Positions 8,415 through 14,917 of a stretch of DNA of 64,000 bases are shown here, one piece after another (position 1 is the stretch's first letter; every line of letters begins with the position of its first letter). Position numbers and translations under genes: made by a program. The notes beneath the pieces are model-generated. The model was not told where the DNA came from. It saw only the letters and a list, made by a program, of their open reading frames with translations, and did not search any database. The DNA is taken from positions 1,054,001 to 1,118,000 of the forward strand of contig CAWHIF010000003.1 of the NCBI GenBank assembly GCA_963829235.1. Direction: 5' to 3'. This DNA comes from Bog-756 sp963829235. Its GTDB lineage: Bacteria > Actinomycetota > Acidimicrobiia > Acidimicrobiales > RAAP-2.

Positions 8415-9098
8415 TCAGGCCGGCCGAGCCAGGCGTGCCCGGTCGAGTCGGTCCAACGCCTCTCGGAGGTCGGTTCCCGGCGGCGACCGGAGCCCGACCC
8501 GCAACCCCTCGGCGAACCGCGGGGCGCCACCGTGGGACGGATGACGGATGTAGGGAGCACCGGTGGCGGCCTGGGCGAAGCGGCCGACGGCCAGCACCAC
8601 CCTCCCGCGGCAGACCAGGTCGAGCACGTGTGAACAGGCCCCCACCTCCGCCCGCCGGGGATCGCGGTTGCCGGGTGCGAAGAGCATCGATGCGTTCCAG
8701 AGCAGGACTTCCCGCTCGCAGCCCAGCTCCGAAAGCACCCGGTGCACGATGGTGGCCGTCGGCTCGGCCGGTCCCGACCCCGAGAGCTGCCGGCACGAGG
8801 TGAACGGCACCCCGCACCGGCGGGCGCCGTCTTTTCCGGGGGCCTCGCCGACCAGGACCACGGGAGCCGTCCAACGGGCCACCAGGTAGCCGCGGAGCGC
8901 ACGCCGGCGCGCCGTTGCCTGACCGGGCTCGTCCCCCCACCCGATGCAGTCGTCTTCGTCGTAGATGTTGAGTGCGCCGGCGACCCGGATCCGCCCGAGC
9001 CGGTCGAGTACCTCGCCGACCGAGGTGCCGGCGTCGGCCAACCTCCTCCGCTCCTGTGCCGTCGCCTCCCCGGCCGAAACCGTCGACCCCGGGCTCAC
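8415..9098 (-). CDS. Uracil-DNA glycosylase superfamily protein
   Basis: A 227-residue protein starting at GTG 9098, overlapping the cutA stop by 4 nt (GTGA), so the two are translationally coupled. Motif 1, APVVLVGEAPGKDGARRCGVPF (around residue 80), and the later motif RHPSHGGAPRF (around residue 190) match the uracil-DNA glycosylase fold. The GEAPG form and the HPSxGG motif point to a divergent actinobacterial family rather than classical Ung. The expected role is removal of uracil or damaged bases from DNA, but the enzymatic specificity is uncertain. Confidence 0.8.
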   Translation of the reverse strand: MSPGSTVSAGEATAQERRRLADAGTSVGEVLDRLGRIRVAGALNIYDEDDCIGWGDEPGQATARRRALRGYLVARWTAPVVLVGEAPGKDGARRCGVPFTSCRQLSGSGPAEPTATIVHRVLSELGCEREVLLWNASMLFAPGNRDPRRAEVGACSHVLDLVCRGRVVLAVGRFAQAATGAPYIRHPSHGGAPRFAEGLRVGLRSPPGTDLREALDRLDRARLARPA

Positions 9099-9418
9099 GG
9101 GAGCCGGGCCGTGACGGCGTCGATCCAGTCGAGGTAGCCGGCGCTGCCCTGGTCGATGTCCACGGCGACGACTTCTGGGACCTCATAGGGATGGTCGGCG
9201 ACAATGGACTCGATCACCCGTGAGGTGAGCTCGGATCGGGTCTTGAGCAGGACCAGCCACTCCGCAGCCTGTTCGAGCGAGCCGTTCCACCAGTAGCGAC
9301 TGGTCACCGGCCCCAACCGCTGGCCACAGGCCACCAGCCGCCGGGCCAGGAGCGACTCGACGATGGCATCGGCCCGCTCCGGGTCATCGATCGCAAATTG
9401 AACCTGCACCTGTCCCAA
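9095..9418 (-). CDS. cutA: CutA1 divalent-ion tolerance protein
   Basis: About 107 residues from a TTG at 9416-9418 that follows an AGAGG ribosome binding site; a GTG 9 nt further in is an alternative. The sequence VQFAIDDPERADAIVESLLARRLVACG, then SRYWWNGSLEQAAEWLVLLKT and HPYEVPEVVAVDI, is the full CutA1 signature (normal length about 105-110). CutA1 forms very stable trimers in the cytoplasm and is linked to copper and other metal tolerance, though its molecular role is unsettled. It is the first gene of the cutA/glycosylase pair. Confidence 0.93.
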   Translation of the reverse strand: MGQVQVQFAIDDPERADAIVESLLARRLVACGQRLGPVTSRYWWNGSLEQAAEWLVLLKTRSELTSRVIESIVADHPYEVPEVVAVDIDQGSAGYLDWIDAVTARLP

Positions 9419-9590
9419 CTCACACCTCTTCAATGGACCGCGAGCATCGAGAGATCCGCGAGCAGCCCGCTCGACGGACCGCCCGTCGCCCCGACGGGCG
9501 ACAGCGCAGCAGCCCGCTCCCGTTTCGGTACCCCGGAGCGCTCGCCAGGACGGAGCCCGGCGGGCTGGCAGGACCGGCGACGGCACCGGG

Positions 9591-9619
9591 TTGTGAGTAC
9601 CGTACCCACTCAATATGGT
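9591..9619 (+). promoter_or_regulatory. Putative promoter with a dyad in its spacer, upstream of the substrate-binding protein
   Basis: TTGTGA at 9591-9596 and TATGGT at 9614-9619 are 17 bp apart. A TGAGT-N9-ACTCA dyad at 9594-9612 fills the spacer, so a dimeric regulator bound there would block polymerase. The rest of the 277-nt gap between cutA and the substrate-binding protein gene holds no recognisable gene. Confidence 0.35.
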
Positions 9620-9695
9620 TATGTCCTGCCAGACGGGCCGCCGATGTCCGAAGAGAGCTGGTCGGGGAGCCGTGGGCCGACAAGGAGCGACGGAG

Positions 9696-11219
9696 ATGGG
9701 CGCGAGCAGCTGGTGGAACCCGTTGGGACGGTCGACCCGGGCGTCAGGCCCCTCCGCCCGCCGGGCCGGCCCGGCCCCGGTCCACGCCCTGATGGCCGTG
9801 GCCGTGGTCCTGGTCGGTGCCGCGGCCTGCGGATCGTCGTCCCCATCGTCATCCCCGTCGACCTCCCCGGCGACGACGGGCGGGTCATCCACCTCGTCGC
9901 CCAGCCCGGTCAGCTCGGCCAGCACGTCGACCCGCGGGATCACCGCAAGCACCATCAACGTCGTCTTCCCGGTGGTGTCCCTCAACTCACTGGCCGGTCA
10001 GGAGGGGTTCGCATCCGACCCCGAATACGCCGAGCAGGACAAGGCCATCAACTTCTACGTCAAGCAGGTCAATGACTCCGGGGGTATCAACGGCCGGAAG
10101 ATCAATCCCATCATCACCACCTTCGACCCGACCAACGAGACCCAGATGCGGGCGCTGTGCAAGAGCTGGACCGAGGGATCGCCGGCAGCCTTCGCGGTGC
10201 TGGACGGCATCGGGGACTGGACGGGTGACGACCAGCTCTGCATCACCCAGGAGGGCCACACCCCGTTCATCGGCGCATGGTCGACGGTGACCACCTGGAC
10301 GAACGAGGGCTCGCCCTACCTGTGGTGGACCGGACCCGACCAGGCCACCATCCTCCAGGCCGTGGTGAACTGGGGGCTGAGCGCCCACCTCCTCGGTGGG
10401 ACCACAAAGGTCGGGATCATCGCCGGAAACCGGGCATCGGACCAGCTGGCCCTCAACAACTACCTCATCCCCGACCTCCGCAACGCCGGCATCACCGCGG
10501 TGGTCAAGACCATCGATTCGGACCCCGACGACACCGCCACCACCGACACCCAGGCCCCGCTCGTCGTCCAGCAACTCCGGACCGCGGGCATCACCTCTGT
10601 CATCCCCCTCATCCCGTTCAACGTGTTCTATCCGGTGCTGCAGGCCGAGACCCAGCAGCAGTGGTACCCCAAGCTCCTCCTCAGCGACTATGAGGAGAGC
10701 ATCGAATCGGCGCTCGGGCTGATCCCGATCCCGTACGAGAAGGCCCTCGACGGCCAGGAGGGCCTGACCACCCAGACCCTCGGGGGTGGCACCAACAAGT
10801 CCGACTACACAGGCCCGCGCGGCTACGACACGGGGGTGCAGGCCTGCTGGACCCCGTGGCACAAGGCCTACCCACAGATCCCGCAGGGCGCCACGACCGA
10901 CTACATCGAGCAACAGGGGCCCGTCGTCGGGTGGTGCCAGGCCATCACCCTGTTCGCCAAGGCGGCACGGGACGCCGGGTCCGACCTCAACCGGCGCACC
11001 TTCGTAACCGCCATGTCCAAGATCACCGACTTCCCGGGTACGTCGACCCCCATCCTCAGCTTCGGCCCGGACAAGCGCTACGGACCGACCGAGTACAAGA
11101 TCGTGAGGCTCCACAACAACGTCCCACCTTCCCCGCAGTGCCAGCTGACCTCCCAGGGCAAGGCCCAAGGAACCTGCTGGGTCACCGTGACCCCCTTCGC
11201 ACCCCTCCCCTCCGGCTGA
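9696..11219 (+). CDS. ABC-transporter substrate-binding lipoprotein (branched-chain amino acid/periplasmic type I)
   Basis: A 507-residue protein; ATG 9696 is preceded by AAGGAG at good spacing. After about 20 polar residues a signal peptide ends in the lipobox VGAAAC, followed by a Ser/Thr/Pro-rich linker. The mature part begins TINVVFPVVSLNSL and includes AINFYVKQVNDSGGINGRKI, then an Rossmann-like second lobe (KVGIIAGNRASDQLALNNYL). This is the type I periplasmic binding fold of the Leu/Ile/Val-binding family. No permease or ATPase genes lie nearby, so it is an orphan receptor. The acyl-CoA synthetase gene 57 nt downstream suggests uptake of an organic acid that is then activated. Confidence 0.88.
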   Translation: MGASSWWNPLGRSTRASGPSARRAGPAPVHALMAVAVVLVGAAACGSSSPSSSPSTSPATTGGSSTSSPSPVSSASTSTRGITASTINVVFPVVSLNSLAGQEGFASDPEYAEQDKAINFYVKQVNDSGGINGRKINPIITTFDPTNETQMRALCKSWTEGSPAAFAVLDGIGDWTGDDQLCITQEGHTPFIGAWSTVTTWTNEGSPYLWWTGPDQATILQAVVNWGLSAHLLGGTTKVGIIAGNRASDQLALNNYLIPDLRNAGITAVVKTIDSDPDDTATTDTQAPLVVQQLRTAGITSVIPLIPFNVFYPVLQAETQQQWYPKLLLSDYEESIESALGLIPIPYEKALDGQEGLTTQTLGGGTNKSDYTGPRGYDTGVQACWTPWHKAYPQIPQGATTDYIEQQGPVVGWCQAITLFAKAARDAGSDLNRRTFVTAMSKITDFPGTSTPILSFGPDKRYGPTEYKIVRLHNNVPPSPQCQLTSQGKAQGTCWVTVTPFAPLPSG

Positions 11220-11276
11220 CCCGTCGATGCGAACCTCGACAACGTCACCGGCCCCGGATCACCGAAGTCGTCCCCG

Positions 11277-12743
11277 ATGAACGTCGGGCACGCCACCGAC
11301 GTCGCCCTCGAGAGCGTTCCCGACCGGATCGCGCTGGTGGTGGACGGCAACGAGTACACCTACCGCCAACTCGAATCCCGCATCAGACAGGCGTGCTCGG
11401 CGCTGGCCGGGTTGGGAGTAGGCCCCGGGGACCGGGTTGCGCTGGTCAATCTGGGGAGCGCTCTCTCGGTCGCCACTATCCTCGGGGCAGCACGGCTGGG
11501 CGCGGCCACCGCCCAGATGAATGCCTACCTGACCCCCGGTGAGCTCGGACAGCTGGCCGAGCTGGTCGGCGCACGCGTCGGGGTGGCCGGCGCCCAGTTC
11601 GCCGACGGGCTGCGGTCGGTCATCGCCGGGCCGGTGCTGACCGAGGAGTCCGTGTCGGCGGCAGACACCGCCGGGCCCGCCGGGTCCGCCGCGGTGGGGG
11701 ATGGGGACGACACCGCCCTCGTGCTGTTCACCAGCGGGACCACCGGGCTGCCCAAACCCATTTCCATCAGCCACGGCGTCGTCACCGACCGGCTGGCCTT
11801 CTATTCGCAGCCGATCGATCCTCGAGCGGACCAGATCGTCGACATGATGTCGGCCCCCATCTTCCACATCGCCGGGACCCTCGGCCTCTTCATCTCCCTG
11901 CACCAGGGCAAGCAGCTGGTCCTGATGCCCAAGTTCGACGCCGGGCTGTGGCTGTCGATGGTCGAGGCGCACCGGGTCACCCAGACGTTCGTCGTGCCGA
12001 CGATGCTGCGGCGGATCCTCGACCACCCTCGCTTTGCCACCACCGACCTCAGCTCGCTGCGAGCCCTCAGCTACGGCGCGGCGGCGGCCCCGGTGGACCT
12101 GATCCGCCGGGCGGTGGCCGAGCTACCGAACGTCGACTTCTCGAACACGTTCGGACAGACCGAGACGCTCGGGGCGTACGCGGCCCTGACGCCCGACGAC
12201 CATCGACGCGGTGATCGCCTCAGCTCGGTGGGCCGACCACTGGCCGGTGTCGACGTCAAGATCGTCGACCCGGTGTCGGGTGCGCCGGTGGAGCCCGGCA
12301 GCGTCGGCGAGCTGGTCGTGCGGGCCCGGCAGAACACGACCTCGGAGTGGCTCCACACCGGCGACACCGGATGGCAGGACGACGACGGCTACCTCTACCC
12401 GTCGGGCAGGCTCTCCGACACCATCAATCGGGGGGGCGAGAAATTCGGGCCGGTCGAGGTGGAAGAGGTCCTGCGGACCCACCCGAGCGTCGTCGATGTC
12501 GGTGTGGTCGGGGTGCCCGATGTCGAGCTCGGGGAGCGGGTCGGCGCCGTGGTCGTTGTGGCCGAGCCGGTCTCCGCCGAGACGCTCGCCGGCTACTGCG
12601 CCTCGCAACTGGCCACGTTCAAGGTCCCCGAGTACCTCCGGTTCGCCGACGAGCTACCGCACAGCGTGCTCGGGAAGCTCAACCGGCCGGCCCTCCGCGA
12701 CCTCCTGCACGACGCGCCCGTCATCGACCGCACCCGCTCGTGA
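11277..12743 (+). CDS. AMP-forming acyl-CoA synthetase/ligase
   Basis: A 488-residue member of the ANL superfamily. The phosphate loop is LVLFTSGTTGLPKP near residue 150. FGQTETLG is the A5 motif, WLHTGDTGWQDDDGYL the A7 motif, and GRLSDTINRGGEKFGPVEVE the A8 hinge. A Lys in the C-terminal SVLGKLNRP block is the conserved adenylation lysine. It activates a carboxylic acid as acyl-AMP and then acyl-CoA in the cytoplasm. The chain is slightly short for fatty-acyl-CoA ligases, and the substrate is unknown. It probably shares a transcript with the upstream substrate-binding protein. It is convergent with the GH114 gene. Confidence 0.9.
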   Translation: MNVGHATDVALESVPDRIALVVDGNEYTYRQLESRIRQACSALAGLGVGPGDRVALVNLGSALSVATILGAARLGAATAQMNAYLTPGELGQLAELVGARVGVAGAQFADGLRSVIAGPVLTEESVSAADTAGPAGSAAVGDGDDTALVLFTSGTTGLPKPISISHGVVTDRLAFYSQPIDPRADQIVDMMSAPIFHIAGTLGLFISLHQGKQLVLMPKFDAGLWLSMVEAHRVTQTFVVPTMLRRILDHPRFATTDLSSLRALSYGAAAAPVDLIRRAVAELPNVDFSNTFGQTETLGAYAALTPDDHRRGDRLSSVGRPLAGVDVKIVDPVSGAPVEPGSVGELVVRARQNTTSEWLHTGDTGWQDDDGYLYPSGRLSDTINRGGEKFGPVEVEEVLRTHPSVVDVGVVGVPDVELGERVGAVVVVAEPVSAETLAGYCASQLATFKVPEYLRFADELPHSVLGKLNRPALRDLLHDAPVIDRTRS

Positions 12744-12762
12744 GCGGCCGGGGCCTTCAGGT

Positions 12763-12778
12763 GCAGGTGGGCGCCTGC
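12763..12778. terminator. Weak hairpin between convergent genes
   Basis: GCAGGT and GCCTGC form a 5-6 bp stem with a 4-nt loop (one T-G pair), between the stops of the acyl-CoA synthetase and GH114 genes. No T-run follows on either strand, so this is only a possible bidirectional terminator. Confidence 0.22.
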
Positions 12779-12794
12779 GGCGGTCGCTTCCTGC

Positions 12795-14183
12795 TCATGA
12801 CGGTCCGGGGCAAGGCGAGCGGGGGCCGTCGAGATTGTTGTCGAACAGGGCGCCGTTGATGCCGTTGGCGTCGTCGTAGGTGCAGAACCCCGGATAGAGC
12901 GACGAGGTGTACTCCGCGTTGAGCACCGCCTTGTGCCCCTCGTAGCTGGTCAGCTGCCCGCACGTTCCGTATTCGTTGCACTGCTCGGTGATGATGCCCG
13001 AGGCCAGTGGCTCCATGACCCCGGCGAAGCCGTCACCTGTGTCGTCGAGGTCCTTGGCTATCCAACCCAGCCCGAGTGAGTGCATGTAATCGGCCAGGGT
13101 GGTCAGATAGGTCTGCTCATCGGCCTCGGTGATCGTCCACGGCGTCGTGCCCTCGTTGTTGTTGTACGTCTCGTCCAGATCGGTCTCCACGGCGTCGAAA
13201 CCCTTGTCGGCGCACTGCTGCTTGATCATCGACTCGATGATGCTCACCGCGGTCGCCTTGTTGATGTCGATGTAGTACTCCGGGTAGCCCTGGAGCTGGG
13301 TCGCACTGAGGTCGCCATCCGACTGCAGCTGGTCGAAGTAGGTGGTGCCGATCCCTTCCTGGGCCGTCGTGTAATAGTCGCCGGCCGTCCCCACCTCGAT
13401 GTAGCAGATGACGTGATCGTGTTTGGCGTGCAGGGCGGCCACGGTGGAGGCCGAGTTCTCGATGGCATCGATGTCGTAGACCACCGGGTCGGGGGCTGCG
13501 CTCCCGTCCGGCAGCTTGTCGTTCGTGCCCATCTGCGTCGCATTGGTGGTATCCAGTGCGCCGGCCAGATACCACTGCCACGGCAGGTTGCCCGCCGGTG
13601 CCACCCACCAGCCGGGTGCCGGTGGCGTCCCCGAGGTGAGAGTGCCGGCCATCACGAGCGACTTGAGACCCCCGGACGTGGCACATGCGCTCGGTGCCTT
13701 GGCCGGCTTGGTCACCTTGACGCTGGCCGGACCCGAGAACGAATCCGTCGACCGTGTGCCCGCCACCGTGGTGGAATTGAAGGTCGTCGGCCGGTCGCTC
13801 ACATCACCCTTCCAGTGCAAGGTGAACGTCGGCGAGGCCCCAGTCAGCGCATCCGTCTTGCAGATGAGCGGGCTCCGGGCGAACGATCCGGTGAACGAGC
13901 CACTGGTGACGGTCACCGAGCGATTGGTCGTGTGGCACTTGGTCAACTTTCCACCGGTCACCAACGAGGCATGGCTGCCGCCCCCGGAATCCTTCAATGC
14001 CGGCGAGAACGCCACGGTGGCCGAGAAGGAGCAGGTGACCTGACCGGTGGTCCTGGATGAGGCGGTCCTCGGCACCGAAGCAGACGCCGGGCCGGATGCG
14101 AGGGACGGGACGAGGAGGCACCCGGCCAGCACGACGACCACGCCGACGACACGGGCCACCGAAGAGGACCGGAATTTCCCCAT
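12795..14183 (-). CDS. Secreted GH114-type endo-alpha-1,4-polygalactosaminidase (Ega3-like)
   Basis: A 462-residue protein starting at ATG 14181-14183 behind a GGGGGG ribosome binding site. Residues 1-34 are a Sec signal peptide (VARVVGVVVVLAGCLLVPSL, then ASGPASA). Residues 40-205 form a Ser/Thr-rich beta domain with paired Cys. From about residue 210 comes the GH114 TIM barrel: WQWYLAGALDTTN, VVYDIDAIENS, HVICYIEVGTAGDYY, and FDAVETDLDETYNN with its acidic residues. The family cleaves alpha-1,4-linked galactosamine polymers. In Aspergillus the homologue Ega3 belongs to the galactosaminogalactan cluster, and PelA hydrolase domains are related. It diverges from the LuxR regulator across a 0.7-kb region carrying two dyads. 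Confidence 0.87.
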   Translation of the reverse strand: MGKFRSSSVARVVGVVVVLAGCLLVPSLASGPASASVPRTASSRTTGQVTCSFSATVAFSPALKDSGGGSHASLVTGGKLTKCHTTNRSVTVTSGSFTGSFARSPLICKTDALTGASPTFTLHWKGDVSDRPTTFNSTTVAGTRSTDSFSGPASVKVTKPAKAPSACATSGGLKSLVMAGTLTSGTPPAPGWWVAPAGNLPWQWYLAGALDTTNATQMGTNDKLPDGSAAPDPVVYDIDAIENSASTVAALHAKHDHVICYIEVGTAGDYYTTAQEGIGTTYFDQLQSDGDLSATQLQGYPEYYIDINKATAVSIIESMIKQQCADKGFDAVETDLDETYNNNEGTTPWTITEADEQTYLTTLADYMHSLGLGWIAKDLDDTGDGFAGVMEPLASGIITEQCNEYGTCGQLTSYEGHKAVLNAEYTSSLYPGFCTYDDANGINGALFDNNLDGPRSPCPGPS

Positions 14184-14442
14184 GCGAACCCCCCTGCTCG
14201 GCCCGCCGCGAGTCCGAACGGGTCGGTGGGCGGTAAGCATCACGATTGTGTCCTCGTCCCGAGACTACGGGCCTCCGGGGACACGGGCCACCCTCGAAGT
14301 TGCCCGGCGGCACCCCCGCCCCCCGGTCGACCACCCCTGGCCGTGTGGGAAGCATGGACGCGTCGGGGGTCGGACCGGTCCTCCGGCGCCATCGGATTCG
14401 ACGATCGCCGGAATTTCTTTTGCCGATGGGAGAAAGATCGTG

Positions 14443-14459
14443 CAGTGGTCTGACCACTG
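14443..14459. promoter_or_regulatory. Perfect 17-bp palindrome resembling a FadR/GntR-type operator
   Basis: CAGTGGTC and GACCACTG are exact inverted copies around a single central T. The core TGGTCTGACCA fits the FadR-subfamily GntR consensus (tnGTnnnACna) and is close to the known FadR operator core. It lies in the gap between the GH114 gene (start 14183) and the LuxR regulator. No GntR gene is present in the window, so the binding protein would be encoded elsewhere. Confidence 0.5.
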
Positions 14460-14618
14460 AGGGTGACAGATCGGAGCGGTGCAAGAGCACTCCCCGCGTC
14501 TGCCGTACCACTGTCGGGATGATCTCTGATTTTCAAGACGAGTCCTGACCGCTCAAGGTGACGGGGCGTTCACTACGCGGGTGACTGACACAACCGGCAG
14601 TCGGCTGCCGCGCCGAGG

Positions 14619-14648
14619 TGTAACGAACGTGGGGACCTCATCGTTACA
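14619..14648. promoter_or_regulatory. 8-bp inverted repeat upstream of the LuxR regulator
   Basis: TGTAACGA (14619-14626) and TCGTTACA (14641-14648) are perfect inverted copies separated by 14 nt, giving half-site centres 22 bp apart (two helical turns). This spacing suits a dimeric DNA-binding protein on one face of the helix, possibly the LuxR-type regulator itself. A possible promoter (TTGGCA near 14656, TACGAT near 14681, 19-bp spacer) follows immediately. The remainder of 14184-14692 shows no gene. Confidence 0.45.
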
Positions 14649-14692
14649 GATTTCCTTGGCAATTAGCGCGCGCCAGCCCCTACGATAAGCAC

Positions 14693-14917
14693 ATGAAGAA
14701 AACGCGAACTGTCATCGACTTCGATAACAGTCGCTCGGCGGAGTGCCAGTTGTTCGGCAACAGGAAGCATCTGTCGGGTGACGTCACGACTCACGACGTT
14801 TCACCGGTGCTGACGGTCAATCGCGCCCCGGTGCATCGGCATTTTCGATTCATCGACGAACGATGCTGCTCGGCATCGGAAATCGGCAGGGGCTCGTCGT
14901 GGTCGTCTCTCAACTAA
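14693..14917 (+). CDS. Small ORF (74 aa) leading into the LuxR regulator, unknown function
   Basis: A 74-codon frame starting ATG AAG AAA ACG, in a locally AT-richer stretch directly after a possible promoter. Its stop at 14917 overlaps the likely start of the regulator at 14899, which would allow translational coupling. The product (MKKTRTVIDFDNSRSAEC...) has no recognisable domain, signal peptide or membrane helix. It could be a genuine small protein, a leader peptide, or chance. Confidence 0.35.
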   Translation: MKKTRTVIDFDNSRSAECQLFGNRKHLSGDVTTHDVSPVLTVNRAPVHRHFRFIDERCCSASEIGRGSSWSSLN

